Shown: positions 52,006 through 62,129 of the stretch, piece by piece | Numbering within the stretch: the stretch's first letter is position 1 | Layout: every line of letters starts with the position of its first letter | NCBI GenBank assembly: GCA_030323885.1 | Contig: CM059198.1 | Span: forward strand, 62,894,917-62,958,916 | Reading direction: 5' to 3' | From: Branchipolynoe longqiensis | Lineage: Eukaryota; Annelida; Polychaeta; Phyllodocida; Polynoidae | DNA length: 64,000 nt | Notes under the pieces: generated by a model | Told to the model about the DNA's origin: nothing | The model's input: the letters and a program-made list of their open reading frames with translations, nothing else | Database searches by the model: none | Program-made: the position numbers and the translations under genes

Positions 52006-52084
52006 TTACATATTGCGGCACTTAACCGTAATGTTTTGAACGGGGTAGTGGTTTGAATGGGGTAGTGTTTTGAACGTCCTACAC

Positions 52085-52215
52085 CGGCGGCCTTATCTCA
52101 CTCTGGGACAGCACTATAAAATCACCAGGAGTGAGTGAGCACTGTCACAAGTCGGTACCCATCCTGATACGACCGTAGATGTTGCGAGGACATAAAACCC
52201 AAACCAACAACCCAA
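52085..52215 (+). mobile_element. SINE, split (part 2)
   Basis: CGGCGGCCTTATCTCACTCT, then AAATCACCAGGAGTGAGTGA and GATGTTGCGAGGACATAAAA. Completes the copy begun at 50441. Confidence 0.86.
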
Positions 52216-52635
52216 ATTTATTTCGCACATTTTCACTTCAAATATCTCCATAAATTTTGACAAATCATTCCAATATGAATTGAAATAGACGAAGCTAATA
52301 TATTTATTTTTCCATATATTTTATTTTTGTATAATTTCATCGAATTATGCAAGCGGAGGGAATAAAGGGACAACGTAACAGATAAACCATGGTCGTCATT
52401 CGAGTAGAACAAAAACGCTTTCAGGCGGATCACATCACATGCCAGTCATGCGTGGCCTATTTACGCGACCCAATTAGGCGACCTAATTAGGCCCACTTGT
52501 CAGTTCTCGTCTGGGGGCGGGGGACGCCGAGACTTGGCCATGGTGACTGTTGCCCTGCGCTGTGTTTATTGTCTGCGTGGGACAGGGGACCCGACTGGCC
52601 CCGTCAGTCGATGGCACCCATGTGACATCACATGA
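52216..52635. other. Unique sequence, no gene seen
   Basis: No repeat or credible ORF. Confidence 0.35.
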
Positions 52636-53246
52636 CCTGCTTACCCCAATCACCCCACCATCACTCTTTCCACCACTACAATCACCATCACTACTACAAC
52701 CACCAGTACTGTCGCCATCACTATCTCCACCACTACAACCACCACCACAACCACCACCACCACCACCACCAACACCGCCATGACTATCTCCACAACTACA
52801 ACCACCACCACCACCATCACTATCTCCACCAGTACTATCTCCACCAGTACTATCTCCACCACCATCACTCTTTCCACAACTACAATCACCATCACTACTA
52901 CAACCACCAGTACTATCACCATCACTATCTCCACTACTACAACCACCAACACCACCATCACTATCTCCACAACTACTATCACCAACACCACTATCACCAC
53001 CATCACTATCTCCACCAGGACTATCACCACCACCATCACTATCTCCACCACTACAACCACCACCCCATCACTATCTCCACCAGGACTATCTCCACCACCA
53101 TCACTATCTCCACCAGTACTATCTCCACCACCATCATTATCTCCACCGGTACTATCACCACCACCATCACAATCTCCACTACAACCACTACCATCACCAC
53201 CATCACTATCTCCACCAGCACTACCAGTGCCACCATCACTATTTCT
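52636..53246 (+). repeat. CCATCACTATCTCCACCA tandem array
   Basis: Units built from CACCATCACTATCTCCAC and CAGTACTATCACCA. Continues after the SINE at 53573-53600. Open frames in all phases (His/Tyr-rich, Thr/Ile/Ser-rich) are artefacts. Confidence 0.93.
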
Positions 53247-53572
53247 TGTTTGCTTGTTGTTTTACATCCTAGCAACATCTGAAGTCCTATCAGGACGGGT
53301 ACCGACTTGTGACACTGCGCACTCATGCCAACCTTATAGTTCTGTCCCACTGGGCAGCCTAGGCCACCAGCACCATGACCCGATATCCCACTCAGTCACA
53401 TTATCCCAACACTGTGCTAACAAGTCCTTGTCCTATCATATAAATGCCGAGTGCCAGGCTAGGTCGCGAAAAGTATCAATATTATTGTCATTGGTTTGAC
53501 TCACCTAGGATTCGAACTCCTGACCTTCCGCACGGGAGGCATGCGCTCTACCGATTCGGCCACCACGTCCAC
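53247..53572 (-). mobile_element. SINE, reverse strand, head B, inside the CCATCA array
   Basis: CTTGTTGTTTTACATCCTAG to GATTCGGCCACCACGTCC. CACCATCAC flanks both sides, but this is also the array motif. Confidence 0.88.
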
Positions 53573-53600
53573 CATCACCACCACCACCATCGTCACTACC

Positions 53601-54442
53601 CCAACAGGGTAGCAATCCGCTGAGCTCGCCCTCTTGTCATCATTCCTTCGCTTTTTTTTAAATATCGAAACATGGCCCTTTTACCGCTGTGGAATCAAAG
53701 TGGGTGCCCCCTGTTTTCTATAAGGTCGCCCCCTCGAGCACATTTATGCCACGCCCCCTGTCGGGCAGTGTCCACACCGGAAGGTAATTTGGCTAGCTGT
53801 CGGGCAATGCGCTGAATAAGCTCTGTGGTGGTGAAAGTGGATGCGAAAGTGGAAGCGAGGGGGTGGAGGTGGGGGTGGAGGGAGGGGACTGAGGGGATGA
53901 GTGATAATAGGGATCTGGAGATGATGTGGGGAAGGGCACCGGGGGGAGGAGAAATGGGTGCATGAGGAGGGATGTGGGTGAGGGATGGAGGAGACTGGGA
54001 CAGGGTAGGACATAGTTAGGGGGAGACTCAGGGGAGTGGAGCTGGTGTGTGGGGGGGGGGGGGGGAGTTAGGGGGAGACTCAGGGGAGTGGAGCTGGTGT
54101 GTGTGTGGGGGGTGGGGTAAGCGTGTTATTTTCTGGTTCAAAATTGAGACCGCGTCCTTTCATTTGATTCTGTGAATGGCATCCCACATTGGTCCTGTCA
54201 GAATACTAAAGCCGAACGGGAGGAGTGGGTGGAATGCGGAGTATCCTTATTTACTGTTGACAAATTAATTTGGTAAAATGACACTTAATTTGTTGAGTGG
54301 GAAACTCTGGTCTCCCTCAGATTTGAGACTTGGCGATTGACGGTGTGGGGGTTGGGTTTTTGTCGAGTCCCAGAGGGCTATTGATAACATGGAAATATGG
54401 AGTGTTGGTTTTGCAGTAGTCACTGCTGTCCCAATTATCTCT
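53601..54442. other. Unique sequence with G-rich doublet
   Basis: GTTAGGGGGAGACTCAGGGG occurs at about 54014 and 54067 around a G run (54050-54066). No gene is seen. Confidence 0.4.
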
Positions 54443-54648
54443 GTTTGTTCGTTTTAGCAACATCTGAGTGGATATTAAGATGGGAACTGACTTCTGATGG
54501 TGTGTACTCCTCCTGACCATATAGTGCTGGCCCTGTGGGATCCCATGCCATTGGCACTGTGGCCCCAATATCCTATTCAGTCATATTATCCTCATACTGA
54601 GCAAACCAGCCCATGTCCTCTTCTAGTAATGCTGAGCGTAAGGATAGT
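54443..54648 (-). mobile_element. Diverged SINE, reverse strand
   Basis: CGTTTTAGCAACATCTGAGT, TATAGTGCTGGCCCTGTGGG and CTAGTAATGCTGAGCG. The head is lost. Confidence 0.65.
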
Positions 54649-55069
54649 GGTATGGATAAGGATTGCAGTGATAGGATGTTACGTCCCATAGCCATCATAG
54701 AAATCAATGTGCTCTAGAGATGTAATTAACTAAAACCAGCCTTACTTTTGAAGTGATAGAAATAACTACCAACAAAATGTGTGTTCCCATAGGACAAGTC
54801 TGGTGTGATTTTCATTTGTTGTGTTTGAATTTTCACTTGTCCAAAGTGCTTACCATTATTACCTCAGTTAACCTCCATGGTTATGGGAATAAATAAAACA
54901 CAAAAACGATTTAAAAAAATAACTAATGTCATAAATAATGTAAATTTACATTTAACGATGACAATGGAAAGCAAACAAAATCACGAAATACATGTTTTCA
55001 AAACCCAAATCATTACTACTTGTCCAACGGAAAAGCTAAAGCCATATTCTGCTTGTCTGCTACTCTCAT
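54649..55069. other. AT-rich unique sequence
   Basis: No credible gene. A 124-codon ORF (54877-55251) runs into the Harbinger end and has no domain. Confidence 0.35.
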
Positions 55070-55561
55070 GGGGCTGTCCCATTACTCATGGGGCTGTCCC
55101 ATCGTCAACAGACAGTGGCGTGCGTCAGGGGGTCGGCGAAGTTTTGTGCATACACAAAACTCTTGACGTACATCAATGCATGGATTCTTACATTACGCCT
55201 ATGTTAGACGTACATCGAGATACGTTAGACATGCATTGGAGGATTCATTGATTGATTGGTGGTTGCTCTACGCCATGTGAGCAGCATAGGCCATATTCAT
55301 GGCACGTTGTTCTTATGTTGACTTTCGTTCCTCTGATGGAGAGCTTTCAGACTGCGCATTGGCAACGTAACACCAACATATGATGACATTGTTCTAATGT
55401 ATGCATAACGTATGGCCGATGCGTGGTTGGGTTTCTCCACCCTGTCTTGATGAAAAGTGCATGCGTCTGGCACTCGCTTAACGTTGGCCAGCATTCTACG
55501 AATGAGTCATGAGCGTGTTGTAAACTTATTGTGAGTGTTTTGGCTTGGAGTATATATGTTT

Positions 55562-55570
55562 TTATATAAA
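55562..55570 (+). promoter_or_regulatory. TATA box upstream of Harbinger transposase
   Basis: TATATAAAG about 46 bases before the ATG at 55616, with no other ATG in frame between. Confidence 0.55.
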
Positions 55571-55615
55571 GGGATCGGATTTCATGTTTGACCAGAACAG
55601 CTCAGCTCTTCAGAG

Positions 55616-56072
55616 ATGATGGATGTCCCTGCGAGGCTCCTGCAGGAATACCACCTAGCCATTCTCCAACATCACCATAATGTTAACCAACTGATACTTT
55701 ACCATCTCAGAAGAAGGAGACAACATCGACTGAGAAGAATGTGGATGAGAGCATGTATCAGGAGGTGGCGACAGTTTGGTTTGTACAACCAGCTTATGGT
55801 GGAACTCCATAATGAGGACACAGCTTCTTTCATCAACTTCATGCGGATGCCTCCCCCGATGTTTGATGAGATGCTAGCTAGAGTGGGTGCGATATCCCAT
55901 GCTCCAGAATCAGCAGCTAGACCGTGAAGAGAATGGCAACCACGTCATCCCCAGAGCATGGAGAGAGGGCCTAAGCCTGCCAGACCTACTAGTCGCTCAA
56001 GTACCTGGCATGACCACTGGCTCCAGGGCAGGAAAGGAGCGGCAGAATCTCCGCAAGGGGGCAGGGTTCTGA
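55616..56072 (+). pseudogene. Harbinger transposase, N- and C-terminal pieces only
   Basis: ATG 55616 opens 103 codons. Residues about 31-90 (RRRRQHRLRRMWMRACIR, then QFGLYNQLMVELHNED, FINFMRMPPPMFDEML) match the N-terminal region of HARBI1-like transposases. After ARVG the frame is lost. In the next frame, from about 55925, GNHVIPRAWREG, LSLPDL and SRAGKERQNL match the usual C-terminus. The roughly 200 residues between, with the catalytic DDE triad, are gone. A full transposase would cut and paste the element in the nucleus together with its Myb/MADF-type partner. Confidence 0.8.
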
Positions 56073-56255
56073 TTTACAGTTACATGTCAATTAGTTTTTG
56101 TAAAGTAGGCTAACTGGCCAAAGGCCTGAATTATTTTAAGTTCCCTTTAATTTATGTTTGCCACATTGCATTTGAGGGAACTGTATAATACGGATAAATA
56201 ATGTTTACAAAGAAATAGACTCAGAGACCAAAATCTGGATTAAAATACATATAGT

Positions 56256-56261
56256 TTTATT
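56256..56261 (-). terminator. Candidate polyadenylation signal for the MADF-like gene
   Basis: Reverse strand AATAAA 117 bases after the stop at 56378. Weak on its own. Confidence 0.35.
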
Positions 56262-56377
56262 TACACAAACATTTTAATAATTACATTATAACAAATATAC
56301 ATATATACAGGGCTACAATATTTACATACTACAAACAATAAATATATACATATATACAGCACTAACATTACAGTCAC

Positions 56378-56914
56378 TTAGCCTCTGGGGCCTTTGGTAC
56401 GGTGTCCATGTCCCCTGCAGGAGCTAACAAGTTGGAAACATTGGAAATCCCTGACAGCCCAGACTGATTCAGCAAACTGTCCGCAGTACTGGTGGACTGG
56501 TTCAGCACCGCTTCGGCTGAAACCCACGCCCCGACGATGGAGCTGGTAGTCACTCATCCTGATGTTCCATATGACAGGGTTGATCTGCAGGACCTCCAGC
56601 ATCAGGTCCTCGTCTGCTGCGGTCACTTCCTCAAACCTCCTCTTGTTTGGCCCCCTGCTACGTGATTGATGAGATGGGGGCGACGGACGAGGGGCGGCAC
56701 TAAGGAGGCGATGGAGATGTGGACTGCGTCCCCATCGTCTCCTTGGGCTGGCTAGATGGTGATGTCCACTGAGTATATTCCACAGGAGGAGATGCTGGAG
56801 ATTGTGGTGGAGATGGTGATGTCTCCCCCGTCGTCCTCTTCCTGCCTTTCGTTTCCCTTTGCCGCGTCCCTGGCCAAACTGGCTGGGTGCTGATGAGGTC
56901 TTCTTCCCTAGCAT
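56378..56914 (-). CDS. Harbinger accessory protein, truncated MADF/Myb-like
   Basis: ATG at 56914 was chosen because the TATA box lies at 56952-56960 and the longer frame (to 57013) would start upstream of it. This gives 178 codons. Order: basic N-terminus (GRGKGKRKAGRGRRG, residues about 16-30), His/Pro/Ser-rich middle, then RRFEEVTAADEDLMLEVLQ and NPVIWNIRMSDYQ (about 93-124), the first helices of a MADF-type domain. After this the sequence no longer fits the domain, so the C-terminal part is probably frameshifted. In Harbinger elements this second protein helps the transposase enter the nucleus and bind DNA (known). Confidence 0.6.
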   Translation of the reverse strand: MLGKKTSSAPSQFGQGRGKGKRKAGRGRRGRHHHLHHNLQHLLLWNILSGHHHLASPRRRWGRSPHLHRLLSAAPRPSPPSHQSRSRGPNKRRFEEVTAADEDLMLEVLQINPVIWNIRMSDYQLHRRGVGFSRSGAEPVHQYCGQFAESVWAVRDFQCFQLVSSCRGHGHRTKGPRG

Positions 56915-56951
56915 GCTGGAGGTGTTGTGAGGAGAGAGCCCGACTGCAGCC

Positions 56952-56960
56952 TTATTTATA
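56952..56960 (-). promoter_or_regulatory. TATA box for the accessory gene
   Basis: Reverse strand TATAAATAAG, 38 bases before the ATG at 56914. Confidence 0.5.
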
Positions 56961-57473
56961 CCCAAGGCGAGGGTGGGTCGGGTGCCCTCCGCATGTTGGC
57001 CTGCGTTACTCATGCGTTACGCCAACCTCGCATGTGCTCGGTGCACGCTGGCGCAAAGCCGAAATGCACTGGACTGTCATTGGATATGCGTCCCTGATGC
57101 GCTGGTACTATGCTCTCATACGTTGTGCAACACATTTACAGTTGCTAGTGGAACGTTGGGAGCGCATTATGCCCACTAGGTAAACGCCGCACACGCGAGA
57201 GGCACATTGGGCAAACATTTTGAGTTTTTTCCCCCTCATGCATCAACATACATTACCACTACGTCGCACCGATGCTATGCTTATGTCCACTAAGTTGCAC
57301 TGACGTCCAACTTTTCCCCTTGCGAGGAAAAGCATCTCGACGTAAAAAAAAAAGTGATTTTACGCGTTGGCGGCATGCTTGCGAGATGCGTCGTAATGTG
57401 ACAGGACCTTCACTTGGCTCGGACAAGGCGGACACGCTGTTATTTCGAACGCTGCAATAGATCAGCAGTTCAC

Positions 57474-57525
57474 GGGGTTGTTTGACATCCTGGCAATATC
57501 TATGGTCATATCAGGACAGAGTTTG
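57474..57525 (-). mobile_element. SINE tail fragment
   Basis: GGGGTTGTTTGACATCCTGG and ATGGTCATATCAGGACAGA. Confidence 0.65.
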
Positions 57526-57654
57526 ACTGAGAAGACGGGTGCTAGTGGCTGTTATTTCATAAATTCATCGGTAGTAGATGAAGTGCCATCAGAGGTAAGA
57601 GGAGTGTGTGCATTGTGAGTAGGTCGCCTGTTGCCATGCCTACTCCTCCTGATG

Positions 57655-58104
57655 TATGTGAAGGGGTGGAGGTGGGGAGGGGGTAGCTTACGGGGTTGGT
57701 GGAAGGGGTGTGTGGGTGAGGTGTGAGTGTTGGTTGGTGTGTGGGTGAGTGTTGGTTGGTGTGTGGGTGAGGGGAGGATGTAAGTGTTGGTGATGGGTGT
57801 GAGGTGGGCGGGTGGGGGTGTTGGTTGACGTGTGGATGAGTGGAGAGATGGGGAGGGTATACATGTGGGTGAGGAGTGGATATAAGTGTGGGCGAGGGGG
57901 TGGAGGGAGGTGAGGGTTTAAGTGCTGATGAGGGGTGATGGGTGAGGTAGGGTGAATGTGAGGTGGGGTGAGTGGGGAGTGTTGGTTGGCGTGTGGGTGA
58001 GGGGGTTGGGGGTAGGGAGGTGACGGGCTAAGTGTTGGTTGGCTTGTGGATATGGGGCGGGTGTAATTGTGGGTGAGGTGAGGGAGGTGGTGGTGTGCGA
58101 GGTG
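57655..58104 (+). repeat. G/T-rich minisatellite
   Basis: GTGTTGGTTGGTGTGTGGGTG-like degenerate units. Continues after the MITE at 58531-58735. Confidence 0.85.
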
Positions 58105-58113
58105 GGAGTGGGG

Positions 58114-58521
58114 TAGATAAAAGATTCACCCGGTACTTGTAGTACACGGGTGAAGATCAGCCTTATATAAATACGGGCGAAAATAGCGTTAGTATGGAAC
58201 ATCACCTAGAAACTGTGGCTCCAGTATCAAATGGCTACCCATGTAGGCACAGAGTTGGTGAAATGGGAGAGAATGCAAAAAGACAAGATAGCGGCCACAG
58301 AACGCCGCCGATTTCCCTTTTAAATTGCATTAAACTAGATATTATATTATATTTTTCAACTCAAAGGTAGCGGGCTCTCGATAATACATATGTAAAGAAT
58401 AAATGTTGCTTCTTAGATTGTGAAATTAGGCTCTCAATTCTTTGACCCGCACTTTCGACAGCTTTTACATAGGGTTGGTTTGCACCCCTACTGCAGCAGT
58501 ACGGGGTGAATCTTGTATCTA
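58114..58521 (+). mobile_element. MITE with 9-bp TSD family, copy E
   Basis: TAGATAAAAGATTCACCCGG to GGGTGAATCTTGTATCTA, 408 bp, flanked by the perfect 9-bp repeat GGAGTGGGG (58105-58113, 58522-58530). The most diverged interior of the complete copies, with GACAAGATAGCGGCCAC in place of the YY1-like motif. Confidence 0.93.
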
Positions 58522-58990
58522 GGAGTGGGGGTGTGTGTTGGCTTGTGAATGTCGGGCTGGTCTAAATGCGGAGGGGTGAGGGAGGTGGTTTGGTGCGGGG
58601 AGGCGAGGTGGGAGTGGAAGTGTGTGTTGGCTTGTGGATGAGGAGTGGGTGTAAATGTGGCTGAGGGAGGTGGTGGTGTGCGGGGAGGCGAGGTGGGAGT
58701 GATAGTGTTGGTTTTCTGGCGTATCTGAGAGGAGCGAGCGAGGGTGGGAACTGGTATGGGGATGGGGTGAGGGGGCTGGTTGGGGGTAGGCGGTATGAGG
58801 AGGAGGGGGGGGGGGTGGGGGTGGCTTCCCGTCCCGGCGACACTAAGTGACTGAATACGGATGGGGATGAGATGTGAAGGCAGACGAGGTGATTTGTGTA
58901 CATTAGCCGGCCGGTGGGAAGACGGGTGGGGAGGGAGATGGAGGGGAGGGGGATGGAGGGGAGGGGGGGAGCGGTGGCAGGACAGCCGAT
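58522..58990 (+). repeat. G-rich minisatellite continued
   Basis: TGTGTGTTGGCTTGTGGATG-like units and GGAGGGGAGGGGGATGG runs. The reverse 190-codon ORF is Pro/Thr/Ser-rich and not credible. Confidence 0.8.
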
Positions 58991-59259
58991 GAATTGAGGT
59001 TGATTTACGGTGGGAGCATTGTCTGGAACGAGGCTAGAGTAGGTCAACAACATGAGGTGGGGGGTGGGGGGGTAATGGTTGTGGACATGGGATGGGGTAA
59101 GTTTGGTTTGATCGGTTGGTACATGTGTAGACATGATGGAAGAGCGCTCCCTTCACGTGTGGGTTACCGGCCCAACACTGCTGCAGGTGCCGCAAGCATG
59201 CATGGTGGAGGGCAGAGTTTGGCTTTTGAGAACATTGACAGTGAGACATGAGACGGTGA

Positions 59260-59709
59260 ATGCCGGCAAGACTGGACCTTCCAGCCTTGAATGTAAAATG
59301 GCCTCCTGCCCTCCATCGAATCATGAAGGAGCAGTTCGAGCGGTTGTCGGAGCTGCAGGTCCCACTGATGTCGCTGAACGGTCTGGTCCAGGTGCCGAAC
59401 GGATATGTCCGCGCTGATCATTTTAGTATATTATGGTATTGTTTGTTGGCAGTGGCCAGTATACTATAATGTTGTTGCTCGGTGCTGTATATATTTATTG
59501 CAGGTGCCAAGCTCATTGTGCCGGATGTCGATGTCCGAAGAGGAGACATGGGGGGGGGGGGGATGGTACCGGAGAGCATAGAGGCGGTGGCCTATGCATC
59601 CAAAGACCTACTCCCTCCCTCCCCGTTATTGGTCCATAAGGACGCCGTTGTACGGTATAAGCTGCAGGGCTCAGTGTTGGAGCTGGCTGCGCTTCCATAC
59701 GGGGGATAG
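59260..59709 (+). CDS. Possible host gene exons (weak)
   Basis: A frame with LDLPALNVKWPPALHRIM and EQFERLSELQVPLMSL is open to about 59420. At 59505 TATTTATTGCAG looks like a splice acceptor, and a frame behind it reads AKLIVPDVDVRRGDM up to AVVRYKLQGSVLELAALP, ending TAG at 59709. Composition is protein-like and unlike the flanking repeats. A matching donor is not clear (GTGCCG and GTCCGC are poor), and a 12-base G run lies in the second piece. No family is recognised. Could be the 3' end of a gene or an old pseudogene. Confidence 0.35.
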
Positions 59710-59861
59710 CGAGGACCGCATGTGAATTGTTTTTGTTATATATAGTGCTAATCGACTCTGGCCCATAATTAGGGGTGGAGCGGGGATGCTGTATAAATTA
59801 TGGTCCAGAATTATGATTCCGAGCGTTACTACTAAGGGTAGTCAGTATCTTGTACACTCCT

Positions 59862-59998
59862 GGGCCCGTATGCATGACATGGTATTAGCTTACACTCGGT
59901 GTGTTTGCACTACTTGCGTACTGACTTTTCGCCGCTAACCTAGAAATCCCCGCCAAAACCAGTTTTGGCTCGCTAACACCACGTCATGCATACGGCCC
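59862..59998. mobile_element. Short TIR element (GGGCCCGTATGCATGAC), copy 2
   Basis: GGGCCCGTATGCATGACATG at the left, CGTCATGCATACGGCCCC at the right, and the same CCGCCAAAACCAGTTTTGG core as 13915-14061. Confidence 0.8.
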
Positions 59999-60867
59999 CT
60001 GGTGGCTTCAGAACCAAAAATTGGGGTATGAGCAAAGACGCTGTATAAATTTCAAAATGGGAAGTTGCAGGGAAGTCAGAACTGTAACCGATTGAATAGA
60101 CCGCCAACAGTTGTGAAGAATTGAGTGAAATATGCTCGGAACCGCTCGAGCTTGCTAGTTAGGGTTTCTAGTTACCTACCCCATGCGTTTCCCATGCCTT
60201 ACGGACTGGCCATGGTTAGCTGACTTGGGACCTTGGTATTGCCTCGTCTAGATTTGGGAATATCGGGAATTCAGGCTCCCCACGTAATCCTAAATGGAAC
60301 AAGAAAGTGGAGGGGGGGGAGGATTTAGTTCAAAGACACTGAACTGTGTGCAACAACCATTGGACTCCGGTTCAATGGGCTGTAGGCACTGATTCTGATA
60401 TACACAAGCAAGAGTCATGGGGCTCTGTGTGGGCAGTTGGTAAGGACTGAGGGTGATAGGTCACCAGTAGGTGAACAAGGGTTGATGCTAATAAAGCACA
60501 ACCTCTTCACTGTCAATCTTGTGTGACTTGTCTTCCTTTATTCCTTATGAGTTGTTGAGAGTAAAGACAGGTGGGAACTGACAGACAGTTGTCGGAACAC
60601 AACTGTGGAGACTAGTAATGTTTGGGGTTCAGACAATGCGATCAAGTCCTCGCTTAAGTTAAGACGTTGGAAATTGAGATTGTCTACTAGGTTGTCTGGC
60701 ACTCGGGTTCTTAGATCATATTCCCAACACCAGAAGTTAAGTATCCGGAGAGAGGACAAGCTCACGCAGACCGGATGTAGCCCCTGTTCCTTACATTCAT
60801 AGTCGTAGATTCGTAATAATCTTAGTAATACGTCAACTTACAAGTAAGTCTAGCAATCCTAAAAATA
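59999..60867. other. Unique sequence, no gene seen
   Basis: Ordinary composition. ORFs of 65-75 codons overlap on opposite strands around 60538-60802 without domains. Confidence 0.35.
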
Positions 60868-61070
60868 TGCTTCTAGGATTGGCTAAACACTGGCCAACTC
60901 AGTGTCAGGATAATGTGACTGTGGGATATGGGCGGCGCATGGTGCTTGTTTCACGGTATCCCAATGGGGCAGCACTGTAAAGCATGTCACGAGTGCAATA
61001 TTTCACAGTTGGGTGTCCTTTACAGACTGGTGTTCCCCTAGATGTTGCTAGGATGTGAAGATTCAACTAT
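60868..61070 (+). mobile_element. Diverged SINE, head lost
   Basis: CTCAGTGTCAGGATAATGTG, ATGGGGCAGCACTGTAAAGC and CTAGATGTTGCTAGGATGTG. Confidence 0.75.
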
Positions 61071-61239
61071 GTAATTTAGTGGAATCATTGTGTAAAGTCT
61101 CAACCGAACAAAGCAAGTGTGTGGGTGGGGAGGGGTGGGGAGGAGAGCGGGTGGTGGGAGATGGTGTTTGGGCTTTGGTGTTTGGTGTGCGTCAGGTTGC
61201 AGAGGGCTTCTGGTGGTCGTGGTGGGATTTGGAGAGTAT

Positions 61240-61570
61240 GGTTGGTTCATTGGTTGTTTTACATCCTGGGAACAGCTACGGTCATCATGATGAGTACCGA
61301 TTTGGGACAGTGTGCACTCATGGTGACTTTATAGTGCTGCCTCACTGGGAAATCGGACTACCAGAATCATGACCCGAAATCCCACTCAAGTCACATTATC
61401 CCAACACTAAGCTAACCAGTCCGTGTCTTGTCCTATTATTGCCGAGCGCCAGGCTAGGGAGCGACAAGTATCAGTGTTGTATGTCATTGTTTTTACTCGG
61501 CCGGGAATTGAACTCTCAATCTCCTGCATGGGAGGCCTGCGCTCTATCGATTCAGCTACCGTGTCCGGTG
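61240..61570 (-). mobile_element. SINE, reverse strand, head B
   Basis: TTGGTTGTTTTACATCCTGG to GATTCAGCTACCGTGTCCGG. Confidence 0.88.
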
Positions 61571-61660
61571 GTGAGATTTGGAGAGTACGGGGTTGATGGG
61601 AGATATTTGGGTACTGCTGGAGCTCGTGGTAAATGCCAAGTGTAGGCACAGCGACAAGTG

Positions 61661-62071
61661 TAGATAACAGATTCACCCTGTACTTGCAGTACAGGGGTGA
61701 ATACCAACCCTATATAAAAGCTGGCGAAAACTGCTTTAGTATGGAACAGAAAGTGTAATCTCTGGTTCCAGTATCAAATGGCTACTGTACAGAGTTGGTG
61801 AAATGGGAGAGAATGCAAAAAGACAAGATGGCGGCCAGAGAACGCCATCGATTTCACTTTTGAATTGGATTAAAGTATATGTTTTATTATATTTTCCAAC
61901 TCAAAAGTAGCAGGTAAACATGAAGACATATACAAAGAATAAATATTGCTTCTTAGATTGTGAAATTAGGCTCTCATAAAGACTCCTTTCATTAGTCCGA
62001 ATTTTCGACCGTTTTTATATAGGGCTGGTCTTCACCCGTGCACTGCGAGTACCGGGTGAATCTTTTATCTA
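61661..62071 (+). mobile_element. MITE with 9-bp TSD family, copy F
   Basis: TAGATAACAGATTCACCCTG to GGGTGAATCTTTTATCTA, 411 bp. Flanks CGACAAGTG and CAATAAGTG agree at 7 of 9 positions. Contains CAAGATGGCGGCCAGAG (YY1-like). Confidence 0.9.
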
Positions 62072-62129
62072 CAATAAGTGGGGCGGTGGAGTTTCTTCAC
62101 TGGACCATCACGTTCCGCAGAAAGTAGTC

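Larger units (their letters stand above)
50667..52084. mobile_element. TIR element inserted in a SINE, carrying a minisatellite
   Basis: Left TGTAGTAAGTTCAAAACACT ACCCC, right the complement GGGGTAGTGTTTTGAACG then TCCTACA. Subterminal regions carry extra copies of the AGTTCAAAACACTAC motif in both directions. The flanks (GTCGG and CCGGCGG) suggest a 2-4 bp duplication within the SINE's GGCGGCC site. Most of the inside is the 18-bp type minisatellite, with one reverse SINE in it. No transposase is seen. Confidence 0.78.
55070..57408. mobile_element. PIF/Harbinger transposon, internally deleted
   Basis: Right end reverse complement GGTCCTGTCACATTACGACG is a typical Harbinger tip. The left end GGGGCTGTCCCATTAC is present twice 20 bases apart (55070 and 55090). 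It holds the two Harbinger genes in convergent order: transposase remnants at 55616-56072 (plus) and a MADF-like protein at 56378-56914 (minus). Both have TATA boxes at sensible distances (about 55563 and 56952-56960). The catalytic core is missing, so it cannot move by itself. Confidence 0.82.

Noticed and set aside
52632..53499. Overlapping ORFs of 137-239 codons rich in His/Tyr or Thr/Ile.
   Set aside because: All frames of the CCATCA array are open; the last one runs into a SINE.
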